The notes under the pieces are model-generated. The model was not told where the DNA came from and made no database searches. It worked only from the letters and a program-made list of their open reading frames with translations. The translations under genes were made by a program, and so were the position numbers. Below, piece by piece: positions 1 to 9,254 of a stretch of 38,936 nucleotides of DNA. Within the stretch, counting starts at the first letter, position 1. The number at the start of each line of letters is the position of its first letter. Source of the DNA: a bacterium (GTDB lineage: Bacteria; Zixibacteria; MSB-5A5; GN15; FEB-12); NCBI GenBank assembly GCA_029211095.1, contig JARGFS010000010.1, forward strand, positions 1-38,936, in the 5' to 3' direction.

Positions 1-8
1 CCAGTTTT

Positions 9-317
9 CTATTTGGTAGCATTGCTTTCATATAGAGAGCGGATATCTTGTTCAATGGAATTGCGTTCAACTTGATCATAGCTCGGAGTATATAGAACAG
101 CAAAACACAGTGTCCCGGTGGAAGCAAACTTCTTCCATCTGGTATTACTCCCGTGTATCTCAACACATTCTCGAATGTTGTTGGATTCACCTACATCGAT
201 CAACGCACCACGATCACCATTTGCCACTATAACGGCGAAGATACCTGGGTCATTCATTATGTCTTTGGTGATAGTATAGGGACCATCAAACTTATGTTTA
301 CCTATTGTAATAGACAT
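9..317 (-). CDS. GIY-YIG-like small protein, paralog of the neighbouring ORF (start trimmed to MSITIGKHKF..., 102 aa)
   Basis: PGIFAVIV...ALIDVGESNNIREC...H resembles the GIY-YIG core (GIYAI...YIGES.NLR.R...H). Start moved from 380 to 317 because a GGAGAG Shine-Dalgarno-like site precedes it and the length then matches the 102-aa paralog. Confidence 0.6.
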   Translation of the reverse strand: MSITIGKHKFDGPYTITKDIMNDPGIFAVIVANGDRGALIDVGESNNIRECVEIHGSNTRWKKFASTGTLCFAVLYTPSYDQVERNSIEQDIRSLYESNATK

Positions 318-339
318 TTCTCTGTTCTCTCTCCTTCCG

Positions 340-648
340 TCAGTTTCCACACGGGACATCCATTGTTCCACGAATGTCATTTACGAGTATTTCTCGTTTT
401 TTCTTATCATCTGTGGTTTGATATCGTACTACAAAAGCATGCCCGACTGGTTTTGATAGCTTTTGCCATATTCTCTTTCTGGGGTGTTTCTTGACAGATT
501 CACGGGTATTTTCACCTGAGTCTATATCTATCAAAACAGGAGATGTATCCCAAACTGTAATCACAGCAAAAACTCCAGGGAGTGTTTTGAGGTCGCCGCT
601 TGTCATTATTGGTCCTTCGAATTTGTATCCCGCCAGCGTCATCGACAT
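340..648 (-). CDS. GIY-YIG-like small protein, paralog of 9..317
   Basis: 102 aa; MSMTLAGYKFEGPIMTSGDLKTLPGVFAVITVWDTSPVLIDIDSGENTRESVKKHPRKRIW aligns by eye with the downstream ORF; same strand, short spacing. Confidence 0.6.
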   Translation of the reverse strand: MSMTLAGYKFEGPIMTSGDLKTLPGVFAVITVWDTSPVLIDIDSGENTRESVKKHPRKRIWQKLSKPVGHAFVVRYQTTDDKKKREILVNDIRGTMDVPCGN

Positions 649-654
649 TATCAG

Positions 655-1257
655 CTAAGCGCTCCTTTGTTCATTTCGGGTTTGGTCTTGACTTTCTATC
701 GTTTTTGAATCAGCATCTTTTTCTCCAATTACATTGAGTTGGCCTGTCTCAAGGATTGGGGCGGCGTCGAGTTGTTCAGCTTCCATGAGATCAACGACTC
801 GTTGAAGGGAGAATGCAATTGTGGCTTGTTCTAACACTGGTAATTGTTGAAGTGCGTTGGCTAGATTATCCTGCAAGGGGGATGGCGCTACTTTTGCAAG
901 CTGTATTCCCTGGTCGGATGCTGTTACATTCACAATTCGTCTGTCATTGCTATCCCGTTCCCTGGACAACAAACCGCGTGATTCAAGCCTGTCGAGGATA
1001 CCAACAATTGTACTTGGGCTAAGAAAGACACTCTTAGAAATGGCAGCAGAATTCAAGGGCCCTTCCTCCACCACACAGAGCAAACATATCAATTGGGGGG
1101 CTGTCAGTTGATGAGTTGTCTTCAACTTTCGGGAATATATGTCAACTGCCTGAATGATTCTCCTCAGGGACCGTAAGACTTGAAGGTCATATCTTGCCTT
1201 TGGCACCGAAGGAATTTGTACGGGCAAGTCAGCTTGTCCATTCGATTTCTTATTCAT
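655..1257 (-). CDS. MarR-family winged-helix transcriptional regulator
   Basis: LTAPQLICLLCVVEEGPLNSAAISKSVFLSPSTIVGILDRLESRGLLSRERDSNDRRIVNVTASDQG is a typical MarR wHTH and wing. Confidence 0.9.
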   Translation of the reverse strand: MNKKSNGQADLPVQIPSVPKARYDLQVLRSLRRIIQAVDIYSRKLKTTHQLTAPQLICLLCVVEEGPLNSAAISKSVFLSPSTIVGILDRLESRGLLSRERDSNDRRIVNVTASDQGIQLAKVAPSPLQDNLANALQQLPVLEQATIAFSLQRVVDLMEAEQLDAAPILETGQLNVIGEKDADSKTIESQDQTRNEQRSA

Positions 1258-1672
1258 TGATGTCCCTCAGAATAGTAATTAACACCATTTCAGCACACCG
1301 ACACATTGTCGAGATGCGTAACAGATGACATAACAACATATTACGCCATCTCCTCGTCTTTTCATACGTCAGCCCAACCAATTACAACAACAAGAATCGT
1401 TTCAACACAAATCATTTCTATAAGAAATACAATTTTATTAACGTTGTCAAGAGTACTTCGGACTTCTTTGGGTCAATCAACGGCCATATCATGAACATTG
1501 GACGCTCATTTTAAGCGACCCCAAGAAGGCGGATAAAAGAGAATTTGAAGCGGGCAATTTCAAATCTGTTATGTTTGAGCATGCGATTGAGCGACTAACG
1601 AAAGTCAGGGGATTCAGAATAAGAGGTGCAGAAAACAGTTGTTTTGGTCTTTTGTGAGATCATCGCAACAAA

Positions 1673-2404
1673 TTGATTCACTTTTTCAATGCATCATATT
1701 CACCGACTCCAGACGCATCAGTGGTCCAAGAAGTTGCAACCGAACAGTGCCGGGCATGGTACTACCTACACTCCTGGTTAACTGTTGATTGGGACGATGT
1801 GTTCAATGATTATCGCTCTGATATCAACAATATACATTTGAAGATTTCGAGAAACAGGCAGTTCCTCAACGCCAAGTACGATGAACTCTCGCCACTCATT
1901 GCGAAATTGAAGGCAACAGGCAACATATTCTCTGTATGTCAGGTATGCCAATTCGAATCAGCATTAGAGAATAGTCTTCACAAGCAGTCTGACCTTGAAC
2001 TCATCAGGAAAAGCTGTAGGGTCTGTGAACATCAGGGATGGATATTTAGGATCAGTTGCCCCGACTGCCAGCAATTGGTAGACATAGCAGAACCGTGCGA
2101 GGGAAAGTGTATCAACTGCCAAAGGGATTTTGATTTTGTGACCGTTTTGGAACTTGTAGGACCCGATACTTCTACAGAGGATTATTCGATAAATCCAACT
2201 CTTGTCTACTGCTCTGAATGTAGTACAACTTCTGAGCCGACTGTGATCCCGTTGAATGGGAACCAATATCTTTGTCTTGTATGTTTAGATTTTACGGACA
2301 AAGTGACAGAATGTGAGTATTGCAACGAAACTGTTACTGGCGAACTATATGATACATTTCTCACCGGTTGTTCGATATGCGATGGGTACGGGTTTGATGA
2401 CTGA
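1673..2404 (+). CDS. Hypothetical protein with multiple zinc-ribbon-like CxxC motifs
   Basis: Eight CxxC pairs (CQVC, CRVC, CPDC, CINC, CSEC, CLVC, CEYC, CSIC). Start is TTG directly downstream of an in-frame TGA, so the N-terminus is uncertain. Confidence 0.6.
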   Translation: MIHFFNASYSPTPDASVVQEVATEQCRAWYYLHSWLTVDWDDVFNDYRSDINNIHLKISRNRQFLNAKYDELSPLIAKLKATGNIFSVCQVCQFESALENSLHKQSDLELIRKSCRVCEHQGWIFRISCPDCQQLVDIAEPCEGKCINCQRDFDFVTVLELVGPDTSTEDYSINPTLVYCSECSTTSEPTVIPLNGNQYLCLVCLDFTDKVTECEYCNETVTGELYDTFLTGCSICDGYGFDD

Positions 2405-2452
2405 CCCGAGCCTGCTCTACTGGCTTATTTCTTAAGCCGCGCTTACATGTGA

Positions 2453-2728
2453 ACACTTATTGCATGGCTAACCAAACCGCAATGCTTAGTCGAACCACGC
2501 GCTGATGTACTTGATAATCCAGAGCCGGAAGTTCTGCTTTCTGGATTTGGAGATTCTTCCTGGAATATGATATTGAGAGCTTGGGTAGCTCATCCGAAAA
2601 GGCACTATATCACACGGTCGGAAATCAACTGTGCAATTGTTCGGAAGTTTCGGGAATCCAACGTTGAGATTCCATTCCCACAGCGAGACCTGCACGTCAA
2701 ATCACTCAACGATTCTTGGCTCAAATGA
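2453..2728 (+). pseudogene. Remnant of an MscS-family mechanosensitive channel (C-terminal domain only)
   Basis: Open frame ending at TGA 2726-2728 translates to ...VEPRADVLDNPEPEVLLSGFGDSSWNMILRAWVAHPKRHYITRSEINCAIVRKFRESNVEIPFPQRDLHVKSLNDSWLK*; PEPEVLLSGFGDSS and EIPFPQRDLH are MscS C-terminal hallmarks. No plausible start or membrane domain upstream. Confidence 0.8.
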
Positions 2729-3075
2729 GTGGTCAGACAAACTATCTGGCTGCAAAACAGGACCGCTACCACTCTTACATTCCACTCGATTTCGACACGG
2801 CATCCGATGGGTCAAATGTAATTACATCCAATCAGAACACTCGTTGATCTCCCACAATGCTGCCGAGACAAAGAAAGTCAAGAGCCCTTCAAAAGTTCTA
2901 ACAATGTCCAACCGGGGGAGCTTTTCTGTCGCACAGACAAATTGTAGGCCAGCTTGGTCATAAGCATTTCCAACCCTATACCTGACAATAATCAGCGATC
3001 GCCAATTATTAGGTTTTCATTAGTCGTAGATTTTTGGCGTGCTTTTTCTTCAACTACTCCCTACCATTTCCGAAC

Positions 3076-4797
3076 ATGAATCAAAAGTGGAGACATTCGT
3101 CAGAGAGTCTAACCAGAGCCGCCATCGGATTAGCAGCCATACTTGGCTTGACCGTCCTCCTTTCGGCGGTGGGGTGTCGAGGACTATCAGACTTTCTGGA
3201 TAAATATCTTGTGCTGAGTCAGAAACACTGGGGTTTTAGCGGATCCGCACTTGTAATCTACAAAGATGAGGTTCTGATACAAAAAGGATATGGATGGGCC
3301 GATCAGGAATTCAGGCAGAAGAATGGGTCGGAGACCAAGTTCTTTGTTGGTTCTGTTACCAAACAGTTTACCGCCCTGGCGGTTCTTCTGCTGGAAGAGG
3401 ACGGTCGTCTCAAGCTTGATGACCCAATCACAAAACATATAGCAGAACTTCCCCAACAAGATGCCGCCAACATCACCGTTCACCACCTTCTCTCGCACAC
3501 ATCAGGACTCTACAATTACACGGACGATTCAGAAGTGATGCTTCTGCGAACAACACCGGTCGCATTAAATGAAATAATAGAGGAGGTAAAAAGCCGGGCG
3601 CTGAGGTTCAAACCGGGGACTCGCTTTGAGTACAGTAATACCAACTATGTCCTTCTGGGAGAGATTATAGAACGTGTCTCCAGACAATCATATGAAGCGT
3701 TTCTACATCACCGTATTCTGAAACCGCTGGGAATGCTGTCATCAGGATACGGCCGTCGAGATATGGCTGTCCCCCGGCGCGCCTCCGGCTACACTATGGA
3801 GGAAAGTGGTCACTTAACCAATGCCCCCGCCGCCCGCTTTTCCATGCTCCATAGTGCCGGTGCTCTTTATACGACCACTAACGATCTTGAGAAATGGTAC
3901 GGACTGTTGGCGCGGGGAGATGGCCTTGGAAGTGGACCGATCCAAAAGATGCTGACTCCGTACGCCGGTCACTACGGTTACGGCTTCTGGCTCGAACGCA
4001 AAGATGGACACCGTCACGCTTTTCATGCCGGATTCATTGATGGATACTACAGCAGAATAGATTGGTGGCCTGACAACGGGTTATTTGTGGCTGTTCTTGC
4101 CAACGATGACGAAGCACCGGTTCCCAGAATTGCCAACGGACTGGCCAGTATTGTATTTGGCGAACGACCAATAACACCGGAAGTCCGTAAATCAATCCAG
4201 CTCCCGGTAGAGGCCCTGGTCCCGTATGCAGGTCTGTTCACCGACAGTGCCTCCAATGGCTTATCGGTAACCCTGATTGATCGCACCCTCCAGCTGCAAT
4301 TCAGCATGCAGCCACCCAAACAGCTTGTTCCAGAGGCTGCAGATACTTTCTTTGTTGGGACAGATAACAACCAGCGGGTTATTTATCAGAGAGACCTCAA
4401 TGATTCCATTGTCGGACTTGATCTGTTTGATACCCAGGCCTGGGGAAGTTTCAAAAAGCAGGTGATCAGGCATTCTGATTTACAATCCGAACCAATTGCC
4501 GGGCGATGTGACTCAGTCCCCTCCCTGTCCCAGTATGTTGGCACGTACGAACTTCGCTCAAGATTCGCAGATGGAACTGACAAGTTGGTCATGGAGGTAT
4601 CTTTGTCTGACAATCAGTTGTGCGCTTCTCTCCCCGGAACCAGTCATATTATCTTGCAACACATTGAAAACCACCGTTTTGGCCACCAACTTTCAGGTTT
4701 TTCCATCACCTTTGAGCCAAAATCAGACTCCAAACCTCAAAAATGCCGGGTTGTTCTGGGAAATGCCCGTATCAATGGTGTTCTTATCTCCCGGTGA
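3076..4797 (+). CDS. Serine hydrolase, class C beta-lactamase / penicillin-binding-protein-like, exported
   Basis: SVTKQFTA (SxxK), YSNTNY (YxN), HLLSHTSGLYNYT, HAGF near the KTG-equivalent; N-terminal hydrophobic segment ending LLSAVGC (possible lipobox). Start trimmed to MNQKW. Confidence 0.85.
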   Translation: MNQKWRHSSESLTRAAIGLAAILGLTVLLSAVGCRGLSDFLDKYLVLSQKHWGFSGSALVIYKDEVLIQKGYGWADQEFRQKNGSETKFFVGSVTKQFTALAVLLLEEDGRLKLDDPITKHIAELPQQDAANITVHHLLSHTSGLYNYTDDSEVMLLRTTPVALNEIIEEVKSRALRFKPGTRFEYSNTNYVLLGEIIERVSRQSYEAFLHHRILKPLGMLSSGYGRRDMAVPRRASGYTMEESGHLTNAPAARFSMLHSAGALYTTTNDLEKWYGLLARGDGLGSGPIQKMLTPYAGHYGYGFWLERKDGHRHAFHAGFIDGYYSRIDWWPDNGLFVAVLANDDEAPVPRIANGLASIVFGERPITPEVRKSIQLPVEALVPYAGLFTDSASNGLSVTLIDRTLQLQFSMQPPKQLVPEAADTFFVGTDNNQRVIYQRDLNDSIVGLDLFDTQAWGSFKKQVIRHSDLQSEPIAGRCDSVPSLSQYVGTYELRSRFADGTDKLVMEVSLSDNQLCASLPGTSHIILQHIENHRFGHQLSGFSITFEPKSDSKPQKCRVVLGNARINGVLISR

Positions 4798-4871
4798 GAA
4801 AGCCCAGGCCCATAATTAACGCCTCGCTAATAATACATTAATAATTAATCTGCATTTTCTTCGTCAAAAGA

Positions 4872-5585
4872 ATGATAGTGACAGCTGCAAAAATGATAGA
4901 GAAGAAGATTCTGGTAGTCGAAGATGACCCTGATATCCGCGAACTGGTTGGATACAACCTTCGCAAAGAAGGATATAAGGTCTTGTTCGCCTCTTCCGGT
5001 GTTGATGGCCTTGAAATGGCAATCTTTGAAAGGCCGGATTTGATACTTCTGGATATTATGCTTCCGGGGATGGATGGATTTCAGGTATGCCGGGAAATCC
5101 GGCGCTCCGATGTAGTGAGCAAGACTCCAATCATCATGATGACCGCCAAGTCCGATGAGCGGGATATGGTTTCATCCCTTGATATTGGAGCGGATGATTA
5201 CATTACCAAGCCGTTTGGGGTCCGGGTACTGGTTGCCCGGGTCCGCGCCAAGCTTAGAGCCGCCGCGTCACTAAAATCTGACAAAGATATTGTTGAGGCA
5301 GGGGGGCTAAAGATCGATCCGCGGAGCTATTCGGTAACTATTGACGATAAACCAGTCGATCTCACTCTGACCGAGTTTCGGATACTGATGTTACTGACCA
5401 AGAACCCGGGCTGGGTTCTTTCGCGATACGAAATTATTGATGCCGTTCATGGGCAACACATAGTGGTCACGGATCGCTCGGTCGACGTGCAAATATTTGG
5501 GCTTCGCCAGAAATTAGGACGGCTTCGGAATTCAATTGAGACAATTCGGGGTGTCGGCTACAAATTCACCACCCCTTCAAACTAA
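4872..5585 (+). CDS. OmpR/PhoB-family response regulator (receiver + winged helix)
   Basis: ILVVEDDPDIRELVGYNLRKEGY, LLDIMLPGMDGFQVCREIR, DDYITKPF, C-terminal VDLTLTEFRILMLLTKNPGWVLSRYEII...RSVDVQIFGLRQKLG...IRGVGYKF. Confidence 0.93.
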   Translation: MIVTAAKMIEKKILVVEDDPDIRELVGYNLRKEGYKVLFASSGVDGLEMAIFERPDLILLDIMLPGMDGFQVCREIRRSDVVSKTPIIMMTAKSDERDMVSSLDIGADDYITKPFGVRVLVARVRAKLRAAASLKSDKDIVEAGGLKIDPRSYSVTIDDKPVDLTLTEFRILMLLTKNPGWVLSRYEIIDAVHGQHIVVTDRSVDVQIFGLRQKLGRLRNSIETIRGVGYKFTTPSN

Positions 5586-5970
5586 CTACATATTCATCAA
5601 TGCCTTACGTAATTCTACTCCCCAGGTAGACTGATTCCATGTGCCTTATTGCAAGGCAAATCGACGAATAATCTTTCCCAAATATAGCGCTAACACAAGC
5701 AGCCGACCTTGTTGCTGTTATGAACAGAGCCAATAAATTCAAGCAAACCAAGCGTGATGGATTTCTGCAATATCTGGGAACATGGGCAATCATGCGCACT
5801 CCGGGATCGCGAGTAATTGAATCACCAATGAGGGGCAACGAGAGTCTGGGGAGACTTCATCGTTCCTCTTCAGGTCCGCAGAAAGTTTGAAGCTGTGTGA
5901 GACGGAATGGTAAGGGAAGTGAGAACATCAGGTTTCATTGGAAACAAGGAATGGTTAAAGGAGAACAAGA

Positions 5971-8900
5971 ATGGAGAAAACTAAAGCTAATTGGAGTGGC
6001 CGGTTCTTTCGGTTGGCAGTGATACTGTTATTGCCCCTGGCCCTGTCTGGTTTGGCGATCACAAGCAACGCGGCTGAGATGGGAAAAATTGCTGGACAGA
6101 TCGTAAATGCGGCGACCGGTGAGACTCTTATTGGGGCTACCATTACGGTCAAGGGGACTGAGTTGGGAGCCATGACGGATCTGGATGGCAACTACCTGAT
6201 CAAATCGGTTCCGGCAGGAACATATACGCTCGTAATAAGCAGCATTGCATATACGCCAGTTGAAATCACCAGCGTTATTGTAACCGCGGGCGAGACTAAT
6301 CGCATCAATACTTCTCTTAAGGAGCAGGCGCATCAGGTTCAGGGAGTTAAAATTGAGGCTCGGGCGGTTCAAAATACTGAAGCAACCATGCTGGTAAAGC
6401 GCCAGAAAGCGGCGGCGGTGAGCGATGCCATAAGTGCGGAGCAGATATCTCGCTCCGGAAGCGGAAATGCAGCCGAAGCAATGGCCAAAGTCACCGGAGC
6501 TTCGGTAGTAGGTGGTAAATTTGTCTATATCCGAGGTCTCGGAGATCGTTACTCAAGTACCAAACTCAATGGCAGCGTTCTTCCGAGCCCGGATCCGGAC
6601 AAGCAGTCAATGCCGATTGACATTATTCCATCCTCCCTGTTGGACAATATTATTGTAGAGAAGACGTTTACACCGGATAAGCCGGGTGATTTTGCCGGTG
6701 GGTCGGTGAACCTCGGAACTAAAGACTATCCGGATGAACGCACCCTGAAGTTCTCTTCCTCAACCGGGTACAACTCAAATACTAACGGTGACAGCGACTT
6801 CCTTTATCAGACTCCGAGCTCAAAAGACTGGCTGGGTTACGATGATGGCAGCAGAAGTCTTCCTGACTATATCCGGGACAATGCGGACTTGCAGGATCGG
6901 GTTAATGAAGAGGTTTCCCATTTTGTGACTTTCAATGAAGACAGTCGGGATTCTCTTTTTCCGCTGGTTGTGTTCATGGACTCTTCTACCCGGGCCTTTT
7001 CAACCGAGATGAAGCCGCAGACCAAAAAAGCACCGCTGGACCAGGGGCATTCAATCTCCTATGGTGACCAGTTCCGACTCTTTGATCGGCCCCTCGGCAT
7101 TACCGGTTCTCTCTCCTACGGTCGCAGCTACCAATCTTATGTGAACGGTTTTGACGGCAAATACAAACTCGCTGGAGGCCAAGGTTCTCAGGGATTGACT
7201 GTTGATCATGAACTTCGGGACTGGCAGGGTATAGAGGAAGTTCTATGGGGCGGTCTTCTCTCGGCCAATGTCGGCGTACACCGTAATCACAAGTTAGGCG
7301 CAACGTTCTCATATACCCGCAACGGGGAATCCACGTCCCGTTACTTGACCGGCATAAATCTGGAACATCTTGATTCCGGACAGACCTTGCGCACCTACGC
7401 CATGACCTATTCTGAACGCAAATTGAATTCCCTTCAGTTCACAGGCAAACATCATCTCCCTCAGTCACTGTTGCTGGAATGGGTTGTATCTGATGCAAAC
7501 ACTAACCAATATGAGCCGGATACCCGCTTCTTCACCGATTACAGTTACTGGGAATCTTATGAAGATGATGAAACCGGTGAACTGATTGATACGCTTCGCT
7601 GGGATATTGATCCCAACCGCTTCCCCACTCCGCAGCGACTCTGGCGGGAGCTGGATGAATCCAACCGGGAATACCGCGCCGATCTGTCCATTCCGGTCAC
7701 TACTCAAATAAAGGGTAAAGTCGGCTTCGCGGCCATACGCAAAGAGCGCTCCAGTCGGGAGGATCGGTACCGCTACTCTCGCGAAGGAAGCAATGACTAC
7801 GATGGCGAAATTGACGTGTATGCCAGTGACGTTGGGATTGATACTTCCTGGACCACCCAATATGGAAATACCACCTACATTTTCCGCAACTACATCAAAA
7901 ACGCATACCAGGACAGAAATCAGTACACCGGTGAGAAGAATGTCGATGCCGTTTACGGCATGGTTGATTTACCACAGCTTGGCCAACTGCGCGTAATCAC
8001 CGGCCTCAGGTATGAGACAACATACATGGAGACCGTTTCGCAGGATTCCACCGTTGGTACTTTGTCAAACGATGGAACCGATGGAAATCCGCGAACCTAT
8101 ACGTATGGTCCCGGAATCTCACGCATAGAAGCAACAGACATTCTCCCATCTGTCAATTTAATCTATGCCCTGAACGACAACATGAATACCCGCTTTGCTT
8201 ATGGACGCACCCTCGCCCGGCCAACTCTTCGGGAAATGTCCGCGGCGGCTTCCGAAGAATTTGGTGTGAGTCGATTCTTCCTGGGGAATCCCAATATAAG
8301 ACAGACATACATCAACAATCTTGATTTCCGCTGGGAATGGTTCATCCGTCCCGGCGAAGTACTGGCCGTAAGCGCATTCCACAAGAGCTTCACTGATCAT
8401 ATTGAGCATGGGATTCTGATTACCTCGGCCAATGGGAACCTCTCCCCTATCAATGTTGACGAAGCAACCGTGCTCGGTGTGGAAGTGGAATTCCGTCGTC
8501 GTCTTGATCATGTCGGATCGCTTTTGAGGAATTTTGTTCTCGGTGGAAATGTAACCCTGGCCAAGTCGGAAGTGGCAATCCCGGAAGATGAGATGCTGTC
8601 GATCAAAGAATTTGATCCAAACGCCTCATCCACCCGCCCCATGGCCGGCCAGTCTCCATATTTGATCAACCTTGACCTTGGCTATTCTACTGCCGACAAC
8701 GGACTACGGGCCTCACTGTTCTATAACGTGTTTGGCCGCCGTCTGGCTTTCAATGCTATGGGCAAGACTCCAAATGTATATGAGATGCCTCGCCACCAGG
8801 TTGATCTGGTTGTATCCAAAAGTCTCCTCTTTGGAGCAACGCTCAATTTCAAGGCCAAGAACCTGCTTGACGAAGATGTTCGGTTTGTTCACGACAATAT

Positions 8901-8988
8901 CGGTCTTCCGGATGGAGTTGAATATGTTTACAGGGAGCATCGTGTCGGTCGGTCATTTTCAATCGGGATGGACTACCAGGTTTGGTAG
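5971..8988 (+). CDS. TonB-dependent receptor with N-terminal carboxypeptidase-regulatory-like domain and plug
   Basis: Signal peptide; KIAGQIVNAATGETLIGATITVKGTELGAMTDLDGNYLIKSVPAGTYTLVIS; plug SGSGNAAEAMAKVTGASVVGGKFVYIRGLGDRYSSTKLNGSVLPSPDPDKQ; C-terminal barrel. Confidence 0.93.
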   Translation: MEKTKANWSGRFFRLAVILLLPLALSGLAITSNAAEMGKIAGQIVNAATGETLIGATITVKGTELGAMTDLDGNYLIKSVPAGTYTLVISSIAYTPVEITSVIVTAGETNRINTSLKEQAHQVQGVKIEARAVQNTEATMLVKRQKAAAVSDAISAEQISRSGSGNAAEAMAKVTGASVVGGKFVYIRGLGDRYSSTKLNGSVLPSPDPDKQSMPIDIIPSSLLDNIIVEKTFTPDKPGDFAGGSVNLGTKDYPDERTLKFSSSTGYNSNTNGDSDFLYQTPSSKDWLGYDDGSRSLPDYIRDNADLQDRVNEEVSHFVTFNEDSRDSLFPLVVFMDSSTRAFSTEMKPQTKKAPLDQGHSISYGDQFRLFDRPLGITGSLSYGRSYQSYVNGFDGKYKLAGGQGSQGLTVDHELRDWQGIEEVLWGGLLSANVGVHRNHKLGATFSYTRNGESTSRYLTGINLEHLDSGQTLRTYAMTYSERKLNSLQFTGKHHLPQSLLLEWVVSDANTNQYEPDTRFFTDYSYWESYEDDETGELIDTLRWDIDPNRFPTPQRLWRELDESNREYRADLSIPVTTQIKGKVGFAAIRKERSSREDRYRYSREGSNDYDGEIDVYASDVGIDTSWTTQYGNTTYIFRNYIKNAYQDRNQYTGEKNVDAVYGMVDLPQLGQLRVITGLRYETTYMETVSQDSTVGTLSNDGTDGNPRTYTYGPGISRIEATDILPSVNLIYALNDNMNTRFAYGRTLARPTLREMSAAASEEFGVSRFFLGNPNIRQTYINNLDFRWEWFIRPGEVLAVSAFHKSFTDHIEHGILITSANGNLSPINVDEATVLGVEVEFRRRLDHVGSLLRNFVLGGNVTLAKSEVAIPEDEMLSIKEFDPNASSTRPMAGQSPYLINLDLGYSTADNGLRASLFYNVFGRRLAFNAMGKTPNVYEMPRHQVDLVVSKSLLFGATLNFKAKNLLDEDVRFVHDNIGLPDGVEYVYREHRVGRSFSIGMDYQVW

Positions 8989-9254
8989 AGGGAAACTGAA
9001 TGAACCTGGTGACTTTCATAGTTAACGAAATAATAGGAAAAAACCCCTGCGTGTTTCATATCGCAGTTGCTCAAGTTGGGAGCCACACCATAAGCTGCGA
9101 GCAACGACCTTGGACGGAAGTTAAGAATCCTGACCGGAAAGGAGGACTGACAAGGGAATTTACAAGTAACAAATCCAATGATGATTGCAAAAAGAACTGT
9201 GTAGTAGCTAAAAAACCGTGACTCTAAGACGGATTACTCTGGAGGTAACCAAAA

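Noticed and set aside
2631-2963. 110-aa plus-strand ORF
   Set aside because: Overlaps the MscS remnant in another frame; low-complexity, no family resemblance.
5590-5960. Possible 56-aa ORF MNRANKFKQTKRDGFLQYLGTWAIM... between the response regulator and TonB receptor
   Set aside because: No convincing Shine-Dalgarno, no recognisable family; could not distinguish from chance.
9000-9221. 73-aa ORF after the TonB receptor
   Set aside because: No motif, no RBS; probably untranslated intergenic sequence.
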